Shown one piece after another: positions 54,201 through 64,000 of a DNA stretch of 64,000 nt. The position numbers and the translations under genes are program-made. Under the pieces are notes generated by a model. The model was not told where the DNA came from and did no database searches. It saw only the letters and a list, made by a program, of their open reading frames with translations. How positions within the stretch are numbered: position 1 is the stretch's first letter; the number at the start of each line of letters is the position of its first letter. Source of the stretch: Alloprevotella rava (GTDB lineage Bacteria; Bacteroidota; Bacteroidia; Bacteroidales; Bacteroidaceae); the NCBI RefSeq assembly GCF_014195585.1, contig NZ_JACICA010000008.1:46416-110415 (forward strand), given 5' to 3'.

Positions 54201-55154
54201 ATGAAGAAGTCGCTTCTATTTTTATCATTTGCCTGCATAGGTGTCATAGGCGGCTATGCACAAGACGATGTCTACTTTGTGCCTAATGGGCAAGAAACAA
54301 ATGAGAATGAGTCGAACTCTTCCTACCAAAGAATAGAGAAAGACAATAATTCTACATGGTATGAAGGCCGTAGAAGTAAGCGTAGTGTGGACGAATATAA
54401 TCGCCGTGGACCTAGATCTAAATCTTCCGACTCGGCTTATTATGGTAGTGAAGACTACGATCCAGATGGAGAGTATACAGCACGTATAGTTCGTTTCCAT
54501 TCACCACGCATGGTAATAGTGGCAAGTCCTTACTATTGGGATTTCTATGATAGCTATCTATACGATCCTTGGTTCTCTTCTTCTTGGTATTGGAACTCGC
54601 GCTGGGGATGGAGTGGCCGTTATGGTTGGTATGATCCTTGGTCTTCTTGGACTTGGGGTGGTTACTATAATCCTTATAATCCGTATTGGGGTTGGAGCTA
54701 TTCCTACTGGGGCTGGGGGAATCCTTATTGGAACTACTACACCTGGAATTCTGGTCTACGAGGCTGGCGCGACACAAATCGCGGAGGCTGGGGGGGGCGT
54801 CGAGATTTTGATGCTCGCAAAACATCTGCTTCTGTGAGTGGCTCGCGTGGTAGTTTTGCAGGACGCCGAACAGGTTTCGAGGGAACTACGATGAGCAACA
54901 ATCGCAGTTTTGGAAATCGTTCTAATGCCTCTTCCAATAATCGTTCCTTTGGTAATCGTTCATTCGAAAGTCAGCAGCAACCACAGCGCCAGTCTGTTCC
55001 ACGTATGGAAACTTCTCCCAATCGAAGCTTTGGACAACCAGCAGGTGGATCCTTTGGTGGCGGTCGCAGTTTTGGGAATAGCAGTGGCGGTTTCTCTACT
55101 GGTGGCGGAGGTAGCGTAGGTGGTAGTGGCGGAGGCCGTACTTTTGGCCGCTAA
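54201..55154 (+). CDS. Secreted aromatic/glycine-rich low-complexity protein
   Basis: 317 residues. A signal peptide (LLFLSFACIGVIGGYAQ) is followed by a charged stretch (25-95), then an exceptional Trp/Tyr/Gly/Ser region (about 108-205: SSWYWNSRWGWSGRYGWYD and similar) and an Arg/Ser/Gly/Asn tail with repeated NRSFGN or RSFG motifs (about 230-317). I recognise no enzyme domain. Such composition fits an extended, sticky or self-associating surface or periplasmic protein. The next gene, a FadL-like barrel, begins 49 bases on, suggesting they function together. Proteins of this style occur in other Bacteroidales but remain uncharacterised to my knowledge. Confidence 0.85.
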   Translation: MKKSLLFLSFACIGVIGGYAQDDVYFVPNGQETNENESNSSYQRIEKDNNSTWYEGRRSKRSVDEYNRRGPRSKSSDSAYYGSEDYDPDGEYTARIVRFHSPRMVIVASPYYWDFYDSYLYDPWFSSSWYWNSRWGWSGRYGWYDPWSSWTWGGYYNPYNPYWGWSYSYWGWGNPYWNYYTWNSGLRGWRDTNRGGWGGRRDFDARKTSASVSGSRGSFAGRRTGFEGTTMSNNRSFGNRSNASSNNRSFGNRSFESQQQPQRQSVPRMETSPNRSFGQPAGGSFGGGRSFGNSSGGFSTGGGGSVGGSGGGRTFGR

Positions 55155-55203
55155 TGAGTTTAGGTAACAATCAATGTTGCTTAGTTTACTAAAAAGATAA
55201 TTA

Positions 55204-56841
55204 ATGATGAAAAGAACACATTTGCTTTTGGTAGCGCTTGTTTTAGTGCTTCCGTTGAGCGCGCAGGATATCTACAAGGTTGAGAGCTTCTCTAGTGAAG
55301 ATCTTAATGGAACAGCACGTTATGTTGGTATGGGTGGAGCTATGAATGCTCTGGGAGCAGAAATTTCTACTATGAGTGTGAACCCTGCAGGTATAGGTCT
55401 TTATCGTCGTAGTGATTTCTCTATGACAGGAAGTCTGTTGATGGAAAAAGACGCAAAACGTTTCAACGATATAGGTAGAAGTCGAGCAAGTTTTGACCAG
55501 ATAGGTTTTGTTTGGTCTACTCCAACTCGAGGCAATAGCTTGAAGTTTATGAATTTTGGTTTCAACTATCGTAAGAGCCGGAATCTGAAAAATTATATCG
55601 GAATCGAGAATATTTCTACAAATGGTGCTTCGCAAGCTATAAGTGCTGCTAATCTCGGATATATGTATGGAGGGGACTATTATACGCAAAATACTAACGG
55701 TTCTCTTTCTTTCAAAATGCCATTGACGGATGCGGCTTATAATTCCTATATGTTGGAACCTACTTTTAAAGCAGGGTCAACAACAGCTGTAGATTCCTGG
55801 AATCCGACAAATGCTAATGTATATAATTACTATCGTGAGCAACACGGCGGTATTCATGAATTCGATTTCAATCTAAGCTTTAATTTCAATAATAGCTTAT
55901 ATGCAGGTCTCACTATGGGAGTGTACGATGTAGATTGGAATAGTCATCTTTTTTACAACGAAGGTATTGCTGACGGGGCTGGTAAGATGCATGATTATTT
56001 CATGAGTAATGATGAAACAATTAATGGCAATGGTTTCGATTTGAAACTGGGTGTTATATTCCGCCCTATAAAGAATTCTCCGTTCCGTATAGGTATGGCA
56101 TTCTCTACTCCTACATGGTATAACTTGACAGGTAATAACATCGTATTGATGAACTCTCCTTTTGTTGCAGTGGGAAGTACTAAGACGGAGACACAGGCAG
56201 GATACCGCACAGGTGACTTTGACTATAAGATTCGCACCCCATGGAAGTTGAATGTGAGTATGGCAACAACTATTGCCAATCGTTTGGCTTTGGATGCAGA
56301 ATATGAATATAAGCATTTACCTGCTGCAAGTGTACGCTTTGCTAGTTATAATCCCGATATTTACGGAGGTTCTTGGAGCAGTAGTTATCGTGATGCAGCG
56401 ATCGACAATCAGATTGACACATGGTTGCGTGGACAACACACGTTGCGCTTAGGTGCAGAACTGTGCTTAGATGCTAATTTTTCAACTCGCGTAGGTTATA
56501 ACTATGTTAGTAGTCCTTTCAATGATGGCGCATTCTTAAATCTTTACCCTAATGCAGGTACTTCCTATAAGGATAGCGAGTCCTTGCTCAATGCTACGGG
56601 TACGGACTATGTGAATATAGGAGGGACAAATCGTTTTACTTTGGGGGTTGGATACCATAAGAAGAATTTCTATGCAGATCTTGCTTATCAATATCAGCAG
56701 CGCAATATGACAGTTTATCCGTTCCACGATACAATGGAATATACCTCTGACTCGCAGATTGCAGCAGACCATGGTGTTCAAGGTCAGAAATTGAAGAATG
56801 TTCAAAATCGCTTAATGCTTACTGTTGGATGGAAGTTCTAA
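55204..56841 (+). CDS. FadL/OmpP1-like outer-membrane beta barrel
   Basis: 545 residues with signal peptide (LLLVALVLVLPLSAQ), an N-terminal segment ARYVGMGGAMNALGAEISTMSVNPAGIGLYRRSDF, seen here in two 18-residue halves, that matches the FadL/TodX hatch region with its NPAG motif, and then alternating strands ending in ...LMLTVGWKF with the terminal Phe of OM proteins. Relatives import hydrophobic molecules or, as PorV, serve T9SS; I cannot tell which. Residue 2 is also Met (55207). A terminator follows at 56893. Confidence 0.9.
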   Translation: MMKRTHLLLVALVLVLPLSAQDIYKVESFSSEDLNGTARYVGMGGAMNALGAEISTMSVNPAGIGLYRRSDFSMTGSLLMEKDAKRFNDIGRSRASFDQIGFVWSTPTRGNSLKFMNFGFNYRKSRNLKNYIGIENISTNGASQAISAANLGYMYGGDYYTQNTNGSLSFKMPLTDAAYNSYMLEPTFKAGSTTAVDSWNPTNANVYNYYREQHGGIHEFDFNLSFNFNNSLYAGLTMGVYDVDWNSHLFYNEGIADGAGKMHDYFMSNDETINGNGFDLKLGVIFRPIKNSPFRIGMAFSTPTWYNLTGNNIVLMNSPFVAVGSTKTETQAGYRTGDFDYKIRTPWKLNVSMATTIANRLALDAEYEYKHLPAASVRFASYNPDIYGGSWSSSYRDAAIDNQIDTWLRGQHTLRLGAELCLDANFSTRVGYNYVSSPFNDGAFLNLYPNAGTSYKDSESLLNATGTDYVNIGGTNRFTLGVGYHKKNFYADLAYQYQQRNMTVYPFHDTMEYTSDSQIAADHGVQGQKLKNVQNRLMLTVGWKF

Positions 56842-56892
56842 ACAAATAAGAAGAAACATCTTTCTGGAGTTTCTCTTATTTCAAATAAGTTG

Positions 56893-56932
56893 GTAGTCAC
56901 AATTCTTTTAAAGAAATGTGGCTACTTTTTTT
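56893..56932 (+). terminator. Terminator after the FadL-like gene
   Basis: GTAGTCACA/TGTGGCTAC, 9 bp with one G-U pair, 15-base loop, followed by TTTTTTT. Confidence 0.8.
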
Positions 56933-57312
56933 GATTTGTATCTCCTGTTGATACGACTGCTTATTGTTTATAATGCATTGAAATATAGAACGATATATGA
57001 GTAAAAATATCTTTATTGTAGTTCAGAATATCCTTATTAAGTCAGTAGATACAATAAGGCTATCCGCTGACTCCCTTATCTATTTGTATCAAGGACATAA
57101 GGTGTATCGTCCTTTAGGACAATAATTCCACAGTGAATAAGAGGGGTTGCCTGTAGCCATTGAAAATAGAGGTGATTGCTGGGATATAGAGACGTGGAGG
57201 ATTACTTCACCTTCTTGCACTTTGAGATGCTATATTAAGGTATAAATATCTACAATAGCAGTAAAGTTCCCATAAACAAGAAAAAACTGTTTATACTGTT
57301 ATTTTCATGACT
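56933..57312. other. Intergenic region before the dapA 3' end
   Basis: About 380 bases between convergent genes. It contains the palindromic element at 57031-57081 and a small inverted pair ATAAACA/TGTTTAT at 57272-57294 near the dapA stop, without a T-run. No ORF of credible composition is present. Confidence 0.6.
57031..57081. repeat. Intergenic palindromic element, copy C
   Basis: A half unit (TCCTTATTAAGTCAGTAGAT, from 57031) precedes a 30-base unit at 57052-57081 with left arm CAATAAGG, core ATCCGCTGAC and right arm CCTTAT. The most decayed of the three copies, but base-by-base alignable to A and B. Confidence 0.65.
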
Positions 57313-58209
57313 TTAAAGTTGTTCAACCTTAAAATTCGCAGCAAGGAGTTTAATGCGTTTCTCTGTCTCTTCAGTTACAGGAACGAGTGGTAGCCGGAGT
57401 ATATTTTCTGCCTTATCTAGAGTTTTTAGGAGGCATTTAATTCCTGAAGGATTTCCATTTATACTCATTAGTTTATAAAATTCGTTGAACTTGCGGTGAA
57501 GTTTCAAAGCCTCCGTATATTCCCCTTTTTGTGTATGGTGAATCATATCGCCAAACTCTTTTGGGTAGGCATTGCCTATAACAGAGATGACACCTTTCGC
57601 TCCAACAGTCATTAGCTCGAAGGTTATAGAATCGTCGCCACTTAGTACGTCGAATCCTTCTGGAGCATTGTCAACGATGTCTTCAATCTGATCAATCTTT
57701 CCACTTGCTTCCTTGATGGCAACAACATTTTCACAATCTTGTGCAATACGAAGTGTGGTTTGCGCGGTAAGATTAACACCCGTTCTGCCAGGAACGTTGT
57801 ATAGAACAATGGGGAGCGGACTTGCTTCACTTATGGCTTTGAAATGCTGATAAAGTCCTTCTTGTGTTGGCTTATTATAGAACGGACAGACAACAAGAAT
57901 ACCATCAAATCCAGAAAGTTCTTCAGTCTTTAAGAAGTGGCAAACTTCAGCTGTATTATTGGTACCACATCCAAGGAGAAGGGGTATGTCTTTTCCTGCA
58001 GTTCCTTGCACAGTTTTTCTAATAGCAATTTTTTCTGTGTCACTAAGAGTTGGTGTTTCGGCTGTTGTTCCTAGTACGCAGAGGAAGTCTGCGCCCGATG
58101 CAAGTTGATCAAGCACAAGAGTGCGAAGTGTGTTCAACTCAACATGACCTTCTTTGTCGAATGGTGTAGCAACGGCTATGCCAAAGCCGCGGAAGGGATT
58201 ATGTCTCAT
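57313..58209 (-). CDS. dapA: 4-hydroxy-tetrahydrodipicolinate synthase
   Basis: DapA condenses pyruvate with aspartate semialdehyde, the committed step to DAP and lysine. 298 residues, family length. Landmarks: GFGIAVATPFDKEGHVE, LGTTAETPTLSDTEK with the triad Thr pair, the catalytic Tyr in IVLYNVPGRTG, Schiff-base Lys in VVAIKEASGKI, and LSGDDSITFELMTVGAKGVIS. It sits 58 bases from ligA, same strand. Complements lysC and lysA in the window. Confidence 0.97.
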   Translation of the reverse strand: MRHNPFRGFGIAVATPFDKEGHVELNTLRTLVLDQLASGADFLCVLGTTAETPTLSDTEKIAIRKTVQGTAGKDIPLLLGCGTNNTAEVCHFLKTEELSGFDGILVVCPFYNKPTQEGLYQHFKAISEASPLPIVLYNVPGRTGVNLTAQTTLRIAQDCENVVAIKEASGKIDQIEDIVDNAPEGFDVLSGDDSITFELMTVGAKGVISVIGNAYPKEFGDMIHHTQKGEYTEALKLHRKFNEFYKLMSINGNPSGIKCLLKTLDKAENILRLPLVPVTEETEKRIKLLAANFKVEQL

Positions 58210-58267
58210 AATATGGCTCTTTCTATGAATTTATGTATTTGCAAAAGTGTGATGTGTATGAAGCTCT

Positions 58268-61029
<2,762 letters not shown>

Positions 61030-61038
61030 ATTCATATA

Positions 61039-61081
61039 AATAGTAAAGGCGCACATTTTTCTTATGTGCGCCTTTACTATT
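61039..61081 (+). terminator. Bidirectional terminator between trmD and the OmpH-like gene
   Basis: AATAGTAAAGGCGCACAT/ATGTGCGCCTTTACTATT, perfect 18-bp stem with a 7-base loop, between convergent genes. Confidence 0.85.
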
Positions 61082-61121
61082 TATATAAACTTATCGGGAT
61101 TCGATAAGTGGTTTTTATTGA

Positions 61122-61712
61122 TTACTTCTTATATTGCTTGTTAAGACCTTCAATAACTTCGTCTGTAATATTCAGTGAAGGCTCAGCATAGAGAATATTG
61201 GATGTTGCTGCACTGTTTGTGAGAATCATAGCGTAGCGGCCGTCTTTATTATACTCTTTCAAGTACTCTTTCACGCGGCGGTGGAATTCTTCGTAGTACT
61301 CACTTGTTGCTTTCTCCATTGCCGCAGAGTATTGCTGTTGGTGCTGCATGTACGTTTGTTGCTTCTGCTGACCACTAGCCATTGCACGCTTGTATTCCTC
61401 TTCGCTTTTGTAAACACCTTTCTGTGCATTACGCTGGACTGTAGAAGCTAAATTTGTAAGCGCGTTTTCTTCTGACTGAAGCTTCTGCTGGTAAGAAGTC
61501 TGCTTTTGCTTTAGAGCTTCTGTTTGGTCAATACAATATTGGTATTTCGTAGCAAAGCTATCCAATTCCACATAGGCAATGTTGCCTCCTTTTGTTTCTT
61601 GAGTCGAAACCTTTGCGAGACCATTTTCTTTGGGCTGGGTACTTTTGTTTTTGTTGTTACAGCTGGTTGCCATCAGTGTGAGAGCAGCCAACATTAAAGT
61701 TGCATATTTCAT
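61122..61712 (-). CDS. OmpH/Skp-like lipoprotein
   Basis: 196 residues. Lipoprotein signal MKYATLMLAALTLMATSC with lipidated Cys18. The mature part opens IAYVELDSFATKYQYC and then has a long Gln/Lys/Ala-rich coiled coil (about 62-150), ending YAMILTNSAATSNILYAEPSLNITDEVIEGLN: this is the OmpH fold of Skp-type periplasmic chaperones that hold unfolded outer-membrane proteins. Being lipid-anchored is common in Bacteroidetes. It follows the tiny membrane protein gene by eight bases. Confidence 0.92.
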   Translation of the reverse strand: MKYATLMLAALTLMATSCNNKNKSTQPKENGLAKVSTQETKGGNIAYVELDSFATKYQYCIDQTEALKQKQTSYQQKLQSEENALTNLASTVQRNAQKGVYKSEEEYKRAMASGQQKQQTYMQHQQQYSAAMEKATSEYYEEFHRRVKEYLKEYNKDGRYAMILTNSAATSNILYAEPSLNITDEVIEGLNKQYKK

Positions 61713-61720
61713 TACTGTTA

Positions 61721-61927
61721 TTATTTTGATTTCTCTGATACTGCGAATCTGTTATGACTACGCTCTTTCTTTTCCATATCTCGGTAGCAAGTGATACCTT
61801 GGTCGTTCATTGCCTTGTTTCCTTCTATATGTGTGTGAACAAATTGCTTACCAAGCAATAATCTGACACCAAGAAGTAAGATACTAATGGCTACTATCAA
61901 TATCAATATCAATAGTGTTTTTATCAT
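61721..61927 (-). CDS. Small single-pass membrane protein
   Basis: 68 residues: one helix (LLILILIVAISILLLGVRLLL, residues 5-24 region), then a short segment FVHTHIEGNKAMNDQGITC and a basic tail. Proteins of this form (helix, then THxxGNKAM/L...GIxC) recur in Bacteroidetes near envelope genes; function unknown. It heads a unit with the OmpH-like gene. A minus-strand TAACTTTG box is at 61952-61959, 25 bases upstream. Confidence 0.75.
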   Translation of the reverse strand: MIKTLLILILIVAISILLLGVRLLLGKQFVHTHIEGNKAMNDQGITCYRDMEKKERSHNRFAVSEKSK

Positions 61928-61951
61928 CTGGTACTCTTTTTATTTAAGCCG

Positions 61952-61959
61952 CAAAGTTA
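61952..61959 (-). promoter_or_regulatory. -7 box for the small protein/OmpH-like unit
   Basis: TAACTTTG on the minus strand, 25 bases before ATG 61927; no clear -33 TTTG. Confidence 0.45.
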
Positions 61960-62043
61960 CGCTAAAAGTGGAATAATCTCTAATATTTAATGATTTTTTA
62001 TTATTTCTCTGCGTCAGAAGTCTTGAACATTTGAAATAGTTCC

Positions 62044-62051
62044 TAAATTTG
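62044..62051 (+). promoter_or_regulatory. -7 box for pepD
   Basis: TAAATTTG, 28 bases before ATG 62080. The -33 position reads CTTG rather than TTTG. Confidence 0.5.
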
Positions 62052-62079
62052 CATTATACTCAATTTATAAAAACAACTT

Positions 62080-63600
62080 ATGGAAAATAAAGATTTACAA
62101 CCGAGAGTGGTCTTCGATTGTTTTGCGATGGTGAATAAAGTACCTCGTCCTTCTAAGCACGAAGAAAAAATGGCTGAATTCCTTTTGAATTTTGGTAAGG
62201 AATTGGGTTTAGAAACAAAAATAGATGAGACAGGGAATGTTTCTATCTTTAAGCCTGCCACTCCAGGGTATGAGAATCGCGCTACTGTTGTACTGCAAAG
62301 CCATATGGATATGGTTTGCGAGAAAAATGCAGATGTAGATTTTGACTTTAAGAATGATGCCATTCAAACTTATGTTGATGGAGAATGGCTGAAGGCTAAA
62401 GGAACTACGCTGGGCGCTGATGATGGTATTGGCGTTGCTATGGAAATGGCGCTACTACAATCCTCGGAAATAGAGCATGGTCCTATCCAGTGTATATTTA
62501 CACGTGATGAAGAGACTGGTCTTTCTGGTGCTTTTGGTATGAAGTCCGACTTTATGGAAGGCGACTACCTTATCAATCTTGACTCTGAGGACGAAGGACA
62601 AATCTTTGTGAGTTGTGCTGGTGGTGCCAATACTATTGCTGCTTTCCCCTTCACTAAGGAAGCTCTTCCCGCGGGCTTTGATACGTTCCGTGTCCTAGTT
62701 AAGGGACTGATGGGGGGGCACTCTGGTGACGATATCAATAAGAAGCGTGCAAATGCTAATAAATTGTTGCTGCGTTTCCTTTGCGATGAAATGGAGAAAA
62801 CAGATCTCCGTCTTGTAGATATTCAAGCTGGTGGTCTTCATAATGCCATCCCACGTGAGGCTGAAGCCATTTGCGCTGTTCCCTCTTCTTTTAGCAAACA
62901 GTTGCAAGAGGATTTGGCGGTGTTCCAAGATGAGATAAAACATGAATTCTCTGAGACGGAAAAAACGATAATGGCTGCTATCACTTCTGAAGCTGCTGCT
63001 GAAATGGCTCAAGCTCCAGCCGAAAGTCGCAAGATGTTATTGGCATTACGTGCTGTTCACAACGGAGTTTTTGCAATGAGCCAAACCATTGACAACTTTG
63101 TAGAGACAAGTTCAAACCTTGCCAGCATCCGCTTGATGACTCCTGAACAAATTGCTGCAAATCCTGAATTGGCTTTCTTTGCAGCATCGCAGAAAGAACC
63201 TGCTGTAGTGGTCATCACAAGCCAGCGTTCTAGCATTGAGAGCAATCGTCGCAATATGAGCGCTATGGTTCGTGCTGCTTTCGAGTTGGGAGGTGCACAA
63301 AATATCAAGACTGGTGACGGCTATCCAGGCTGGACAACTAATCCGAGCAGTATTCTCGTGAAGATGGCTGTTGAAGCCTATAAAGAACTCTTCAACAAAG
63401 AACCTCAAGTATTAGGTATCCATGCTGGTTTAGAGTGTGGCTTGTTCAGCGTGAAGTATCCTCACATGGATATGATAAGCTTTGGCCCAACTCTTCGCGG
63501 TGTGCATAGTCCCGATGAACGCTTGCTCATTCCTACTGTTCTTATGGTTTGGGATCACCTTTGTTTACTTTTGAAGCGAATCCCAGAAGCTAGTAAGTAA
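62080..63600 (+). CDS. pepD: Aminoacyl-histidine dipeptidase (PepD, M20)
   Basis: 506 residues of the M20 metallopeptidase family, PepD branch, splitting Xaa-His and other dipeptides in the cytoplasm. Metal ligands: His in VVLQSHMDMVCEK, Asp in LGADDGIGVAMEM, the Glu pair in FTRDEETGLSG, Asp in INLDSEDEG, and a C-terminal His in RGVHSPDERL. The dimerisation insert LMGGHSGDDINKKRANANKL lies mid-protein. Complete and followed by a strong terminator. Confidence 0.95.
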   Translation: MENKDLQPRVVFDCFAMVNKVPRPSKHEEKMAEFLLNFGKELGLETKIDETGNVSIFKPATPGYENRATVVLQSHMDMVCEKNADVDFDFKNDAIQTYVDGEWLKAKGTTLGADDGIGVAMEMALLQSSEIEHGPIQCIFTRDEETGLSGAFGMKSDFMEGDYLINLDSEDEGQIFVSCAGGANTIAAFPFTKEALPAGFDTFRVLVKGLMGGHSGDDINKKRANANKLLLRFLCDEMEKTDLRLVDIQAGGLHNAIPREAEAICAVPSSFSKQLQEDLAVFQDEIKHEFSETEKTIMAAITSEAAAEMAQAPAESRKMLLALRAVHNGVFAMSQTIDNFVETSSNLASIRLMTPEQIAANPELAFFAASQKEPAVVVITSQRSSIESNRRNMSAMVRAAFELGGAQNIKTGDGYPGWTTNPSSILVKMAVEAYKELFNKEPQVLGIHAGLECGLFSVKYPHMDMISFGPTLRGVHSPDERLLIPTVLMVWDHLCLLLKRIPEASK

Positions 63601-63614
63601 GCTCTTTATATAAG

Positions 63615-63654
63615 CAGATTTTTAGTTCAGAAATTAACTAAAAATCTGTTTTTT
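63615..63654 (+). terminator. Terminator of pepD
   Basis: CAGATTTTTAGTT/AACTAAAAATCTG, perfect 13-bp stem, 8-base loop, then TTTTTTG. Confidence 0.9.
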
Positions 63655-63766
63655 GTAATTCTACAGTTTCTTATATACTTTTATACAATTTTCTCTCTTA
63701 AGTTATGATGTTTAATACTTCTAAGAGTGTTGTATGGAATATCTCTAATTCAGGATTATTCTTGGT

Positions 63767-64000
63767 TCATCCCCGAATTGCGTTGGTGTTATCCTTAAGT
63801 CCCATTAAAAGCAGCTTAAAATAGAGTTGATCTCTATATCCATATGCTCTTCTTTTCATCACCTTGATTTTATTATTGATTCCCTCCAGCATTGCATTAG
63901 TAACCGGTGCATCGTACCACGCCAAAATTCCACTACGTTTAGCCTTTATTGTATTGGCAACTTTTATGAAAGGAGTTAGTTTAGTTTCTTTCGCTCTTTC
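63767..64000 (-). mobile_element. ISL3-family transposase, C-terminal part (cut by window edge)
   Basis: The minus strand is open from the window edge to TGA at 63767-63769, giving 77 residues: ERAKETKLTPFIKVANTIKA, GILAWYDAPVTNAMLEGINN and KIKVMKRRAYGYRDQLYFKL. The N-x-x-x-E-G-x-N-N-x-I-K-x-x-K-R-x-x-Y-G-(Y/F)-R-D pattern is the end of the ISL3 (IS204/IS1001/IS1165) DDE transposase. The last catalytic Glu is Glu in MLEGINN. The element's right end should lie between 63655 and 63766, but I could not fix its inverted repeat without the other end. Confidence 0.85.

Noticed and set aside
54418..54825. Long antisense and alternate-frame ORFs in the Trp/Tyr/Gly-rich gene
   Set aside because: Biased composition suppresses stops in other frames; only the 54201 frame has a signal peptide.
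55243..55689. 148-codon minus-strand ORF inside the FadL-like gene
   Set aside because: Antisense shadow with no coding character.
57272..57294. ATAAACA/TGTTTAT inverted pair as dapA terminator
   Set aside because: Only 7 bp, AT-only apart from one pair, and no T-run on the minus strand.

Overview
The window looks like chromosomal core genome of a member of the Bacteroidales. The closest feel is Prevotella-like or Porphyromonas-like, but no 16S gene is present, so genus is not assigned. The reasons are: AT-rich DNA; Bacteroidetes-type promoters (TTTG, about 19-20 bases, TAnnTTTG) ahead of many genes; absence of obvious Shine-Dalgarno sites; a Sov/SprA type 9 secretion translocon next to ruvA; a TonB-dependent receptor with a carboxypeptidase-like N-terminal domain; a DUF1460 lipoprotein; and diaminopimelate lysine synthesis genes.

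Layout. 1-2660: a cut-off EcsC-like gene and uvrB on the minus strand. 2966-10280 (plus): a run of TPR protein, M3 peptidase, dCMP deaminase, S41 processing protease, 5-formyl-THF cyclo-ligase broken by an in-frame TGA, rlmH, then a short DnaJ-like protein. 10534-18432 (minus): TonB receptor, then an operon reading rsmE, unknown membrane-anchored protein, divergent ABC ATPase, FtsX-like permease and a sugar-kinase/RapZ-C-terminal fusion. 18590-20487 (plus): a thioredoxin-fold protein and an NupG-type transporter. 20494-20872: a tandem duplication carrying two tRNA-Lys(CTT) genes. 20978-33925 (minus): DUF1460 lipoprotein, htpG, sov, ruvA and a GH29 fucosidase. 34136-42716 (plus): aminotransferase, LolE-like permease, M6 metalloprotease, thrS, infC-rpmI-rplT. 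42801-52771 (minus): mlaE-mlaF, ftsE-lysC-lysA, lptB-S9 peptidase, fatty acyl ligase. 53060-56841 (plus): muramidase with LysM domains, an aromatic/glycine-rich secreted protein and a FadL-like barrel. 57313-63600: dapA, ligA, trmD, an OmpH-like lipoprotein with a tiny membrane protein, and pepD. 63767-64000: the C-terminal end of an ISL3-family transposase.

Functionally the region is mostly housekeeping (DNA repair, translation, lysine/DAP synthesis) mixed with envelope biogenesis (LptB, MlaEF, FtsE, Sov, OmpH-like, muramidase, kinase-RapZ fusion). I found no CRISPR array, prophage, toxin-antitoxin module or obvious defence island. The points that most deserve attention are the nonsense-interrupted folate gene with a hairpin just after the stop, a 30-base doubly palindromic intergenic element present at three loci, the degenerate ABC transporter/kinase-RapZ operon, non-AUG initiation of infC, and a five-codon leader ORF at thrS.
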